Shown in pieces: positions 41,448 to 51,105 of a stretch of DNA of 64,000 nucleotides (positions are counted from its first letter, which is position 1; every line of letters starts with the position of its first letter). The stretch comes from Thalassospira sp. TSL5-1. Its GTDB lineage: Bacteria > Pseudomonadota > Alphaproteobacteria > Rhodospirillales > Thalassospiraceae. The notes beneath the pieces are model-generated. The model saw only the letters and a program-made list of their open reading frames with translations. It did no database searches and had not been told where the DNA came from. The position numbers and the translations under genes were made by a program. Where the stretch lies: NCBI RefSeq assembly GCF_001907695.1, contig NZ_KV880638.1:1116882-1180881 (forward strand), in the 5' to 3' direction.

Positions 41448-43390
41448 GCGCTTTACTGGAAATAGAGAACGTCTCGCGGCTGTTTCAAACCGGTGAAGAG
41501 ATGATTGCCGCACTTGAGGGGATAAACCTTCATATCGACAGTGGTGAATTTGTTGCAATTGTAGGGGCAAGTGGGTCGGGCAAGTCGACGCTTATGAACA
41601 TTTTGGGATGCCTTGATCAGCCAACTTCGGGTGATTATCGTGTCGGAGGGCGTAGCGTTGCCGGATTGAGTGCAGATGAACTGGCGGCGCTGAGAAGGGA
41701 ACATTTCGGGTTTATCTTTCAGCGTTATCATTTGCTGGGCACGCTCAATTCGGCTGACAATGTGGCGATGCCCGCCGTGTATGCGGGCCTTGATGCGGCT
41801 TCCCGGCGCGAAAGGGCGAGATCACTGCTAGAGAGCCTGGGCCTTGGTGATCGCATGGATCACCGTCCGGGCCAGCTTTCCGGTGGTCAGCAGCAGCGCG
41901 TTTCGATTGCTCGTGCGCTTATGAATGGTGGGCGTATCATCCTTGCCGACGAGCCGACCGGTGCGCTTGACAGTAAAAGTGGTGAAACCGTTCTCGATAT
42001 CCTTAAGGAGCTTCATCGGGATGGTCATACGGTCATTATCGTTACCCACGATATGGAGGTTGCTGCTCATGCTGATCGCATCATCGAAATACGTGACGGG
42101 CAGGTTCTGACGGACAGACGGTGCCGTGAATCTGTGTGTGATGCTGCTTCATATTCTTTTGCAAGCTTGGGGTCCGTGGGCCTGCTGTCCGGTTTTCATC
42201 GACGTTTTGCTGAAGCCTTTCCGATGGCGTTGCGTTCAATGGCGGCTCATCGGGTTCGTACATTCCTTACCATGCTCGGGATCATCATTGGTATTGCTGC
42301 CGTTGTTGCGGTTGTTGGTCTGGGGGAAGGAACGCGCCAGAAGGTACTTGCCGAAATCAGTGAATTTGGGGCCAGTACATTATCCATTTATCCTGGGCGG
42401 GGGTGGGATGACGAGCGCGCCGACAGCATCACAACGCTGGTTGTTTCCGATGCCGAGGCGTTGGCAGCGCAAAATTATATCGACAGTGTTACGCCACTGG
42501 TCTCGACGAGTACGCGTATTCGTTTCGGTCGTACTTCCATGTCGGCCAATATTGACGGTGTGGGTCAGGATTATTTTCGGGTAAACGGCCTGCGTATCGT
42601 GCGAGGAGCCGGCTTCTCGGCTGACAGCATAGCAGGGCGCCGTCAGGAGGCAGTGATAGACGATAGAGCTGCCTCCAGGCTTTTTCCTGGCGGTGAGTCT
42701 CCGATTGGCAAGGTCATTATGGTTGATCTGGTTCCTGTGGTCATTATTGGCACAGTCGCCCAGCGTTCAGGCATGTCGGGTAAAACCCTTCAGATATATC
42801 TTCCTTATACTGCTGTGACAGGAAGGCTCCTTGGCGCGGCAACAAGCCTTGCCGGACTGATTGTTCGGATTTCGGATAATGTTGATACGGTTGTTGCCGA
42901 ACGTGCGATCGTCGGTTTTATGAGCCGTCGGCATGGGACGCAGGATTTCTTTGTTTTCAACAGTGATCAGTTGCGTCGAATCATGCAGAAAACATCGGGA
43001 ACGATGACGCTGTTGATCTCTTCGGTTGCAGTTATTTCGCTGGTTGTTGGCGGCATCGGGGTCATGAACATCATGCTGGTTTCTGTCACCGAGCGTACCC
43101 GCGAGATCGGCCTTCGCATGGCTGTCGGGGCGCGTCGTATGGACATCATGCTTCAGTTCCTGATCGAAGCCGTCACGATCTGCATTGCCGGGTCATTACT
43201 TGGCATTGGACTGGCTCTTGTCGCGGCAACTGCTTTTGGTGGGCAGGATAGCCAATTTCCGATGATCATTTCGATCAATGCCATCTTTTTCGCCTGTCTG
43301 TCCGCACTCGCCATTGGTGTGGTATTTGGTTTCCTGCCAGCCCGCAATGCCTCGCGCCTTGACCCGGTTGATGCGCTTTCAAGAGAATAA
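41444..43390 (+). CDS. macB: MacB-like ABC transporter (ATPase fused to permease)
   Basis: 648 residues. The N-terminal ATPase has Walker A GASGSGKST, signature LSGGQQQRVSIARAL and Walker B IILADEPTGALD. A membrane helix at about 280 (MLGIIIGIAAVVAVVGLGEG) precedes the large periplasmic domain, and three C-terminal helices form the FtsX-like part. This is the mechanotransmission type of transporter. It starts at a GTG inside the macA stop and is followed by its outer membrane factor. Confidence 0.94.
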   Translation: MSALLEIENVSRLFQTGEEMIAALEGINLHIDSGEFVAIVGASGSGKSTLMNILGCLDQPTSGDYRVGGRSVAGLSADELAALRREHFGFIFQRYHLLGTLNSADNVAMPAVYAGLDAASRRERARSLLESLGLGDRMDHRPGQLSGGQQQRVSIARALMNGGRIILADEPTGALDSKSGETVLDILKELHRDGHTVIIVTHDMEVAAHADRIIEIRDGQVLTDRRCRESVCDAASYSFASLGSVGLLSGFHRRFAEAFPMALRSMAAHRVRTFLTMLGIIIGIAAVVAVVGLGEGTRQKVLAEISEFGASTLSIYPGRGWDDERADSITTLVVSDAEALAAQNYIDSVTPLVSTSTRIRFGRTSMSANIDGVGQDYFRVNGLRIVRGAGFSADSIAGRRQEAVIDDRAASRLFPGGESPIGKVIMVDLVPVVIIGTVAQRSGMSGKTLQIYLPYTAVTGRLLGAATSLAGLIVRISDNVDTVVAERAIVGFMSRRHGTQDFFVFNSDQLRRIMQKTSGTMTLLISSVAVISLVVGGIGVMNIMLVSVTERTREIGLRMAVGARRMDIMLQFLIEAVTICIAGSLLGIGLALVAATAFGGQDSQFPMIISINAIFFACLSALAIGVVFGFLPARNASRLDPVDALSRE

Positions 43391-43392
43391 TC

Positions 43393-44766
43393 ATGATTTT
43401 CCCCAGATTGATTGCCCCGTATCTGTTTGTCGTTCTTGCCGGTTGCGCCAGCCAGTCGACAAATTATCAGCGTCCGGATTTGCCGGCAGGACCGGCATGG
43501 TCGACTTCGGTTTCTGCTGCCCCAACAAAAGGCAGTATAGATCAGTGGTGGGTTGCATTCGGAGACCCCGGGTTGACCAAACTGATTAATGAAGTGGTAA
43601 AACGGAACAACGACATTTTTGCTGCCACCCTTCGTGCTCATCGGGCGCGACTGCAAGCGGACCTTGCCGGGAATGCCCTGTTTCCGAAATTAAGCGGAAA
43701 CCTTAACACTTCGAGGAGCCGGTCTCTCGAAGGCAGCGCTAATTTGAGGTCCTCTTCGTCTGCGACAATTGGCGTTTCCTATGAAGTGGACCTGTGGGGT
43801 AAACTGGCAACGCAGCGCGACAGTGCTAGCTTTGAGGCAGAGGCAACAGCCCAAGATTACGAAGCGGCGCGTCTGGCTATCATTGGCATGACGATCGAAA
43901 CCTATTTCCGTATTGCCCATGTAAATGAATCAATCGCAGCCGCAGAAAGCAGCCTTGATTATGTCGAACAAATTCAGGTTCTCGTCCGAAAGCAGGCGGA
44001 AATCGGCGATGTTTCCGATCTTGAGCTTAGAGAAAGCGAGCAAACTGTCGAAACTCAGGCCGCGAGAGTAGCGGAGTTGCATCAGGCACGTCTTGTTCTG
44101 CGTAATGTGCTTACGGTCCTTTTGAATGGTGACGCAAGCCCAGTTCCCGAACCGCAGAGCTTGCCGCAAAAGAAGTTTCCGCAGCTTGGCGCAGGTTTGC
44201 CCGCTGATCTGCTTGCCCGTCGTCCCGATCTTCGTGCGGCTGAAGCACGGTTGCAGGCTGCCTTGAAGAATGTTGATGCGGCACGTACCAGCTTCTATCC
44301 GGCAATTTCGCTGACGAGCGGGGTCGGGACCAGCAGCGATAAACTGGTTTCTTTCGTTTCCAACCCGGTCGCAACCTTGGGGGCAGGTGCAGTTCTTTCG
44401 TTCCTTAACTGGAAGGATATGAATGTGACGATTGCGGTTTCACAGACCCAATATGAAGAGGCCGTTACCTCGTTTCGCAACACTTTACTAAATGCGTTTT
44501 CGGATGTCGCGAATGCGCTCGGTGCTCGTGCCAGTTATGCAGAGCAGTCGCGGCGACGGCATAATGCGTATGTGGCAGCGCAGGAAGTAGAGCGACTGAC
44601 CGAGGCGCGATATCGGGCTGGTGCCATTACTTTGCGTATCTGGCTTGAAGCGCAGGAACGTCGACGCTCTGCCGAAGCGGCTCTTGCTGATGTCAGGCTG
44701 GCGCAATTCGTTAACGAATCCGTTCTTTATCGGGCACTTGGCGGAGACGCTGCGATTAAGGGTTAG
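43393..44766 (+). CDS. Outer membrane efflux lipoprotein (NodT/TolC family)
   Basis: 457 residues. The lipobox LAGC (Cys18) marks an acylated outer membrane factor. Two repeats of the TolC-type barrel/helix unit follow, with YEVDLWGKLATQRDSA and LLARRPDLRAAEARLQAALK. It completes the MacAB tripartite pump and may also serve the RND pump downstream, which lacks its own channel. It starts two bases after macB. Confidence 0.93.
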   Translation: MIFPRLIAPYLFVVLAGCASQSTNYQRPDLPAGPAWSTSVSAAPTKGSIDQWWVAFGDPGLTKLINEVVKRNNDIFAATLRAHRARLQADLAGNALFPKLSGNLNTSRSRSLEGSANLRSSSSATIGVSYEVDLWGKLATQRDSASFEAEATAQDYEAARLAIIGMTIETYFRIAHVNESIAAAESSLDYVEQIQVLVRKQAEIGDVSDLELRESEQTVETQAARVAELHQARLVLRNVLTVLLNGDASPVPEPQSLPQKKFPQLGAGLPADLLARRPDLRAAEARLQAALKNVDAARTSFYPAISLTSGVGTSSDKLVSFVSNPVATLGAGAVLSFLNWKDMNVTIAVSQTQYEEAVTSFRNTLLNAFSDVANALGARASYAEQSRRRHNAYVAAQEVERLTEARYRAGAITLRIWLEAQERRRSAEAALADVRLAQFVNESVLYRALGGDAAIKG

Positions 44767-44981
44767 CCTGCTTCCGCAGCGTGTAGGGGCAGGCATTTCT
44801 TGATATTCAACCGCGCCGAGCCGAACTGTTGAACTGCAGATCCACAATCGAACCTCAAGCATCGGTAAGCATCCAATCATTTATGACAGAAAGAACCCGG
44901 TTCGTGTTGATTGCGGTTCCGTCTCCACCAAATCTCCATGAATTCTCGACCCGATATTGAGGGGCGCGTGTCACTAAGAGG

Positions 44982-46169
44982 ATGAAACCTCTAATACGGA
45001 CACGTTTTATGCAATATCGCTTTTCGATTATTACCTTTGTCATTTGTGTCGCTTCCCTTTCGTTATTTTTGATATTTCGGGATGGCGAGGATATGGAAAC
45101 AAACGGGGTTTCCCTTGACCAACAAGGTGCCATCCAGGTCACTACCAGCACGCTTGTGCCTGAGCGCGTCGTTCTGATTGATGAGCTGCCAGGGCGTGTC
45201 ACGGCATATCGAAGGGTAGAAATACGACCGCAGGTCGGCGGTATCATCAAGAAGCGGCTGGTAGAAGGTGGAACCCAGGTTGAGGCCGGTCAAATTCTTT
45301 TTGAAATAGACCCGGCCGTGCTTTTGGCCGATCTTGATACGGCCCAGGCAGGTTTGACGCGGGCCAAGGCGGCGCTGGAGCATGCACAGAAAGGGTTTGA
45401 GCGTTCTCAAACCCTGATTTTGTCCAAAGCGACGAGCCGTAAGAGTTACGAAGACGCAAGTAATGAGCTTAAATTGGCACAGGCTAATCTTGCGGAAGCC
45501 CGTGCAGTTTTTCGTCGACGTCAGCTTGATCTCGATTTTGCGTCCATAAGTTCGCCGATTAAAGGGTATGTCGGACGCGCACTGGCAGACGAGGGGGCTC
45601 TGGCATCCACGTCAAGTCAGACAGAGCTTGCTGTCGTGCAGGAACTGGACCGCGTGTATGTCGATCTGCGCTTGCGTGCGACCAGACTTGAAGGATTGCA
45701 GTCCGCTGCCGAGCAAGGATTAGGCCCGGTTGAGATCATTGATGCAGAGGGCAAACTTCATCCTCGCCCCGGCCGGCTGGTGCTGTCTGACGTTACCGTG
45801 GATACAGGCACTGGTAATGCAACTGTGCGAATTGAGGTCGAAAACCCCGGCTTGCGCTTGCTGCCCGGAATGTATGTTCGGGCAAGAATACCGCGCGGCC
45901 TCCTTCCCGATGCTCTTCTGGTTCCGGAAGATGCCGTCATTCGCAAAGGTGCCAACGGAGCACAGATTGTCGTTGTGGCTGCTGACGGGCGAGCCGAACG
46001 ACGTGATGTGGTTTTGGGGGACGCCATAGGAGGACGCCTTGTTGTGAAGTCGGGGTTAAAGGCGGGCGAGATCATCGTTATTCGCGGACAGGACCGCGTA
46101 CAGGATGGGGCGACCGTTAACCTGGCTTCTGCATCACAAGATGCAGCGCCTGCGACCAATAATTTTTAA
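44982..46169 (+). CDS. RND efflux periplasmic adaptor (AcrA/MexA family)
   Basis: 395 residues. An N-terminal hydrophobic helix (FSIITFVICVASLSLFLIF), the lipoyl motif RVEIRPQVGGIIKKRLVEGG, a coiled-coil hairpin (about 115-170) and a beta-barrel/proximal domain (GRLVLSDVTVDTGTGNATVR). No lipobox. It joins the RND pump to the outer channel. The 215-bp gap after the outer membrane factor may hold its promoter; I see no clear boxes. The ATG at 45009 is an alternative start. Confidence 0.92.
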   Translation: MKPLIRTRFMQYRFSIITFVICVASLSLFLIFRDGEDMETNGVSLDQQGAIQVTTSTLVPERVVLIDELPGRVTAYRRVEIRPQVGGIIKKRLVEGGTQVEAGQILFEIDPAVLLADLDTAQAGLTRAKAALEHAQKGFERSQTLILSKATSRKSYEDASNELKLAQANLAEARAVFRRRQLDLDFASISSPIKGYVGRALADEGALASTSSQTELAVVQELDRVYVDLRLRATRLEGLQSAAEQGLGPVEIIDAEGKLHPRPGRLVLSDVTVDTGTGNATVRIEVENPGLRLLPGMYVRARIPRGLLPDALLVPEDAVIRKGANGAQIVVVAADGRAERRDVVLGDAIGGRLVVKSGLKAGEIIVIRGQDRVQDGATVNLASASQDAAPATNNF

Positions 46170-46182
46170 AGGTCAGATTCTA

Positions 46183-49100
46183 ATGCCGCAATTTTTTATT
46201 GATCGCCCGGTCTTTGCCTGGGTTATAGCAATTTTCATAGCGTTGGCAGGAATCGTGGCTATTCCCCGGCTTCCTGTAGAACGCTTTCCAGTTATTGCAC
46301 CGCCGAGCATTGGTATTTACGCCACCTATACCGGTGCGACGGTTCAAACCGTTAATGATAGTGTCGTTACTCCTATCGAGAAGGAACTCTCGAGTGTCAA
46401 GAACGTGCTGTATTACGAATCCACGGTTGATTCGGTTGGTTCGGCTAGTATCACTGTAACGTTTAAGCCGGGTACCAACCCGGAGTTGGCGCAGGTCGAT
46501 GTGCAAAATCGCCTTAAAAACGCCGAACCGCGTCTCCCGGAGGCCGTTCGGCGTGGAGGGATCAATGTCGAAGCCGCTGAGTCGGGTTTCTTGATGGTCA
46601 TAACGCTAAAGTCGCTTGGTGGCGGGACTGAAGAACTGGCCCTTGGTGACTATTTGACCCGTAACATCAGCGAAGAATTGAAACGTGTGCCAGGTGTTGG
46701 TCGTGTTCAGCAGTTCGGCTCGGAACGCGCAATGCGTGTCTGGGTGGATCCCGCAAAGCTTGCCGGTTATAACCTAACTATGGCGGATGTAACTGCCGCT
46801 ATCACACGAGAAAACGCGCAGGTTTCGCCGGGACGGGTGGGTGATGAACCGACTGTACCTGGGACGAAAATATCGACACCTTTGACTGTGCAAGGCCAGT
46901 TGAACACGCCAGAGGAATTTGAAGCAATACCATTGCGCGCACAGCCTGACGGTGCAAGGTTGCTGCTATCGGATGTTGCACGGGTTGAACTCGGTGCTCA
47001 AACACTTGCCTTTAGCGTCAGCAGTAATGGAAAGCCTGCTGCTGCTGCTGCGATCCAGATGACGCCTGGTGCCAATGCCGTTAGCACTGCCGCCGCAATC
47101 GAAAAGCGTTTGGCTGAACTGCAGACCGGAATGCCAAAAGATATGGCGGTTTCGATTTCTTATAATACCGCACCATTCGTCAAAGTGTCGATCATCAAGG
47201 TGGTTCAGACACTGGCCGAAGCGATGGTTCTGGTCTTTCTGGTTATTTTGCTTTTCTTGCAGAATATACGCTACACGTTGATCCCGACAATTGTTGCGCC
47301 AATCGCGCTTTTGGGAACCTTCGCCGTGATGATGGCGGCGGGGTACTCGATCAATGTGCTAACCATGTTCGGCATGGTACTGGCGATTGGTATCATCGTT
47401 GATGATGCCATTGTCGTTGTGGAAAATGTTGAGCGCATCATGTCCCGTCAGGGCCTGTCGCCAAGGGATGCGACCCGCCAGGCCATGCGCGAGATTTCGG
47501 GAGCCATTGTTGGTATCACACTGGTTTTGGCCGCTGTTCTTATTCCGATGGCGATGGTCGATGGTTCTGTGGGGGCGATTTATCGCCAGTTCACATTGTC
47601 GATGTCGGTTTCCATCATGTTCTCGGCTTTTCTTGCGCTGACATTGACACCTGCACTTTGTGCCACAATTTTGAAGCCTGGGAACAATCATAGCAAAGGG
47701 AAGGGTTTCTTTGCCTGGTTTAACCGGAAATTTGATGCCCTAACCACGCGCTATACCGGTGCTGTGGGCTGGATGTTGCGGCGCGGTGGGCGGATGTTGC
47801 TTATTTATGGGGTGCTGTTGGTTGTTCTTGGGCTTGGCTATTCCAGGATCGCAACGTCGTTTGTGCCCGAGGAAGATCAGGGAAGCTTTATGGCGATGTT
47901 TGAGCTGCCGGCGGGTGCTACCGCCGAACGTACGCGCGAGATTGTTGCAAAATATGAAGCGCATACGGCATCCCGTCCCGATATTGTCGATAACACCGTG
48001 ATTTTGGGTTTTGGTTTCTCGGGCTCCGGTCCGAATGCGGCCCAAGCATTTACCAGCCTGAAGGACTGGAGTGAACGCAAGACCAGTCTGAACGAAGAGA
48101 TTGCTGCAGCGGAGGCGGCAATGGCCGATATTCCCGAAGGCATTGCAATGATCATGAAGCCGCCTGCGATTGAATCGCTTGGGACGACGTCAGGATTTGC
48201 GTTGCGGTTGGAAGATCGCGGCAATTTGGGGCAACAAGCACTTAAAGCGGCAGAGAACAAGCTGATTGCACTGGCATCAGAAAGCAACTTGCTGACGGGC
48301 GTGATGTCGGAGGGCCTGCCGGACGGGCAGAGCATCGCCCTTAAAATTGATCGCCAGAAGGCGCTGGCGCTTGGCGTCTCTTTTGCGGAAATAAGTGATA
48401 TGATCTCGACGGCGATCGGATCAAGCTACGTCAACGACTTTCCCAACAAGGGGCGTCTCCAGCAAGTGGTTGTGCAGGCCGATGCGCCCGCCCGGATGCA
48501 TGTCGAGGATGTTTTGCGTCTGCAGGTGCGCAATATTCAGGGCGGCATGGTTACATTGTCCGAAGTTGTTCGGCCCGTTTGGGAAACCACGCCTTTGCAA
48601 TTGGAGCGTTATAACGGCTATCTGGCTGCTCGTATCACAGGTTCGGCTGCGTCAGGCGTATCGAGCGGGGTGGCGATGGAAGAGATGGAACGTTTGGCAA
48701 AACAGCTGCCCGAGGGATTTGCATTGGAGTGGACCGGTCAATCCTTGCAGGAAAAACACTCTGCGTCACAGGCTCCGATGCTTTTGGCCGCTTCAATGTT
48801 GATTGTATTCCTCGTGCTTGCGGCCCTTTACGAAAGTTGGTCAATCCCGCTGGCTGTCATGCTGGTGGTGCCGCTGGGTGTGTTCGGGGCAGTTGTTGCG
48901 GTACTGGCACGCGGGATGGAGAATGATGTGTTCTTTAACGTTGGCCTTATTACCATTATCGGGCTTTCGGCAAAAAACGCCATTCTGTTGGTGGAATATG
49001 CCCGTCACCTGCGCGATCAGGGAATGAGCCTTTATCGTGCCGTGCTCCAGGCCTCTAAATTGCGGCTTCGGCCAATCCTGATGACCTCGCTTGCCTTTAT

Positions 49101-49314
49101 TCTGGGGGTGGTGCCGCTCATGGTTGCGCACGGTGCCGGTTCCGAAATTCAGAATGCGATCGGGACGGGTGTGTTTGGCGGTATGCTGTCCGCCACTGTG
49201 CTGGCAGTTTTCTTTGTGCCGGTTCTTTATGTTGCAGTTAGTCGATTGACGCGCCCGACGTCATGGGGAAAAGCCCTGCAAAAAAGTAGTCCCGCGCAAG
49301 CACAAGATGAATAA
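46183..49314 (+). CDS. RND multidrug efflux pump (AcrB/MexB, HAE1 family)
   Basis: 1043 residues, the usual length. Start MPQFFIDRPVFAWVIAIFIA. The proton-relay pair Asp407/Asp408 sits in IGIIVDDAIVVVENVERI, and the matching Lys is in LSAKNAILLVEYARH. Twelve helices and two large periplasmic loops are evident. It uses the proton gradient to export drugs, bile-like compounds or solvents. I chose the ATG at 46183 because the upstream frame has no homology to the family. Confidence 0.97.
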   Translation: MPQFFIDRPVFAWVIAIFIALAGIVAIPRLPVERFPVIAPPSIGIYATYTGATVQTVNDSVVTPIEKELSSVKNVLYYESTVDSVGSASITVTFKPGTNPELAQVDVQNRLKNAEPRLPEAVRRGGINVEAAESGFLMVITLKSLGGGTEELALGDYLTRNISEELKRVPGVGRVQQFGSERAMRVWVDPAKLAGYNLTMADVTAAITRENAQVSPGRVGDEPTVPGTKISTPLTVQGQLNTPEEFEAIPLRAQPDGARLLLSDVARVELGAQTLAFSVSSNGKPAAAAAIQMTPGANAVSTAAAIEKRLAELQTGMPKDMAVSISYNTAPFVKVSIIKVVQTLAEAMVLVFLVILLFLQNIRYTLIPTIVAPIALLGTFAVMMAAGYSINVLTMFGMVLAIGIIVDDAIVVVENVERIMSRQGLSPRDATRQAMREISGAIVGITLVLAAVLIPMAMVDGSVGAIYRQFTLSMSVSIMFSAFLALTLTPALCATILKPGNNHSKGKGFFAWFNRKFDALTTRYTGAVGWMLRRGGRMLLIYGVLLVVLGLGYSRIATSFVPEEDQGSFMAMFELPAGATAERTREIVAKYEAHTASRPDIVDNTVILGFGFSGSGPNAAQAFTSLKDWSERKTSLNEEIAAAEAAMADIPEGIAMIMKPPAIESLGTTSGFALRLEDRGNLGQQALKAAENKLIALASESNLLTGVMSEGLPDGQSIALKIDRQKALALGVSFAEISDMISTAIGSSYVNDFPNKGRLQQVVVQADAPARMHVEDVLRLQVRNIQGGMVTLSEVVRPVWETTPLQLERYNGYLAARITGSAASGVSSGVAMEEMERLAKQLPEGFALEWTGQSLQEKHSASQAPMLLAASMLIVFLVLAALYESWSIPLAVMLVVPLGVFGAVVAVLARGMENDVFFNVGLITIIGLSAKNAILLVEYARHLRDQGMSLYRAVLQASKLRLRPILMTSLAFILGVVPLMVAHGAGSEIQNAIGTGVFGGMLSATVLAVFFVPVLYVAVSRLTRPTSWGKALQKSSPAQAQDE

Positions 49315-49335
49315 ATTGTATCAAAGAGCGAGACC

Positions 49336-50040
49336 ATGACGACGAACAATGCTTTGATCCTTATTATTGAAGACGAGCCCGAGATTGCCGAAATCATCGC
49401 GGCTTATCTGTCTCGTGAAGGTTTTCGGATTGTTACCGCAGGAGATGGAGCCGTCGGGCTTGCCCATCATCAGCGCTTGCGGCCCGACCTTGTGGTGTTG
49501 GACATCAAGCTGCCGGGAAAAGACGGTTACGAGGTGTTAACGACGATACGTCACCGGGGTGATACACCGGTCATCATGGTCACGGCCCTGGCGGAAGATC
49601 TCGACAAGTTGCAGGCGCTACGCATCGGGGCGGACGATTATGTTGTTAAACCGTTTAATCCGCTTGAGGTTGTTGCGCGTGTAAAGGCGGTATTGCGGCG
49701 AACCATTGCCCGCGATAGCGATCAGATGTTGCGCGTCGGGCCACTGACCATCGATCCACAGGCATATCGGGTGGAAGTCGAAAGTGCCAAAGGCAAGGTT
49801 GCACTGGGTCTGACCAGAACCGAATTTCGTATTTTGGCTTACATGGCTTTGAGGATCGGCAGAGTGTTCGAGCGTTCGGAACTGGTCGACGCCTGTTTGC
49901 CCGAAGGGGAGGCGCTGGACCGTACAGTGGACAGCCATGTGAGTAATTTACGTCGTAAACTGGCTGCTGCCGGGGCTGATGGCGTACTCGTCGGTGTCCG
50001 GGGTGTCGGGTATCGATTGGATAACACATATGGCAAATAA
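49336..50040 (+). CDS. OmpR-family response regulator
   Basis: 234 residues. Receiver domain with the acidic pair Glu12/Asp13 and phospho-acceptor Asp56 (LVVLDIKLPGKDGYEV), and KPFNPLEVVARV at its end. The C-terminal winged helix (LTRTEFRILAYMALRIGRVF, then VDSHVSNLRRKL) binds DNA. It resembles BaeR-type regulators. It starts 21 bp after the pump gene and overlaps the kinase by 11 bp, so it likely regulates this efflux block. Confidence 0.95.
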   Translation: MTTNNALILIIEDEPEIAEIIAAYLSREGFRIVTAGDGAVGLAHHQRLRPDLVVLDIKLPGKDGYEVLTTIRHRGDTPVIMVTALAEDLDKLQALRIGADDYVVKPFNPLEVVARVKAVLRRTIARDSDQMLRVGPLTIDPQAYRVEVESAKGKVALGLTRTEFRILAYMALRIGRVFERSELVDACLPEGEALDRTVDSHVSNLRRKLAAAGADGVLVGVRGVGYRLDNTYGK

Positions 50041-51097
50041 TCTGAATTCCCGCATCGTTCGCGCCATGATTGCGCTTACCCTGCTTGCTTTCGCCATCGT
50101 TTATTTCGGACTAATCGCGTATTTTTTCTTCATTTACGATTGGCTCTATCCGGAATTTACCGACGACGAATTCCTGCGAACCGGTGATATCGTAACATTG
50201 AGCCTTTTATTGGGGACCGGTATATTAACCGCTTCATTTTTGGGCTGGATTCTTGCGCGGCGAATTGCTGACCCTTTGAAATCTGTTGCGGCGGCGGCCC
50301 GCAAGGTTGCCAAGGGGGATTTTTCGGCACGCGCGTCATTAACTCGGGGCAGTTTTGGCGAAGCGACCGATCTTGTGGATGATTTCAATCAGATGGCAGG
50401 GCGATTGCAGCGTGCCGAGGCTGAGTTGAAATATTCGAATTCGGCCATTGCCCATGAATTGCGAACGCCTTTGACCATCCTGCGCGGGCGATTGCAGGGG
50501 TTGCTGGACGGTGCCTTTACTCCCAGTCCGGAACTGTACGGTCGATTGATCAATCATGTGGATGATCTGTCGGCGATTGTAGAGGAATTGCGCACCCTGG
50601 CGCTGAGCAATGCCGGGCAGTTGGATCTGGAATATTCCCATTTTGATCTTGCGATGGAAGCAGAGGCCGCATTGGCCTCGCTTGAGGGGCATTTGAACGG
50701 GGCCGGAATTACGATAACGCGGCAGTTATCCAGTGCGGTCGTGAATGCTGATCGCTCGCGATTGCGGCAGGCTTTTGTCGCGGTTCTTGAAAACTGTTGT
50801 CGATACGCGCCGCAAAGCACGGTGCATATCGAGACTGGGATGGTCGAACAGTATGTCTTCTTTCGTTGTGCCGATACCGGACCCGGCCTTCCCGAAGAAA
50901 GCCGTGCGCGCGCCTTTGAGCGGTTTTGGCGTGCGGAAGATTCACGGGGACGTAGCGGAGGCGGCTCTGGTTTGGGCCTGCCGATTGTCAAGGCAATCGC
51001 GCAGGCGCATGGCGGTGATGCGTTAATATTCCCTTCCACAAATGCTGGCCTCGCCGTTGAAATACGTTTGCCGCACGAGCCGTCACATTTAGTCTGA
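50030..51097 (+). CDS. Sensor histidine kinase with minimal periplasmic loop
   Basis: 355 residues. Two membrane helices (MIALTLLAFAIVYFGLIAYF and LSLLLGTGILTASFLGWILA) are separated by only about 25 residues, so it probably senses within the membrane. HAMP follows (RRIADPLKSVAAAARKVAKG), then the H-box AIAHELRTPL (His142), N-box ENCCRYAP and G-boxes DTGPGLP and GSGLGLPI. It is the partner of the preceding regulator. Confidence 0.94.
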   Translation: MANNLNSRIVRAMIALTLLAFAIVYFGLIAYFFFIYDWLYPEFTDDEFLRTGDIVTLSLLLGTGILTASFLGWILARRIADPLKSVAAAARKVAKGDFSARASLTRGSFGEATDLVDDFNQMAGRLQRAEAELKYSNSAIAHELRTPLTILRGRLQGLLDGAFTPSPELYGRLINHVDDLSAIVEELRTLALSNAGQLDLEYSHFDLAMEAEAALASLEGHLNGAGITITRQLSSAVVNADRSRLRQAFVAVLENCCRYAPQSTVHIETGMVEQYVFFRCADTGPGLPEESRARAFERFWRAEDSRGRSGGGSGLGLPIVKAIAQAHGGDALIFPSTNAGLAVEIRLPHEPSHLV

Positions 51098-51105
51098 TCG
51101 TACCA

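Noticed and set aside
42126-42584. Second frame inside macB
   Set aside because: Overlaps the MacB linker and periplasmic part in another frame; no homology or start signal.
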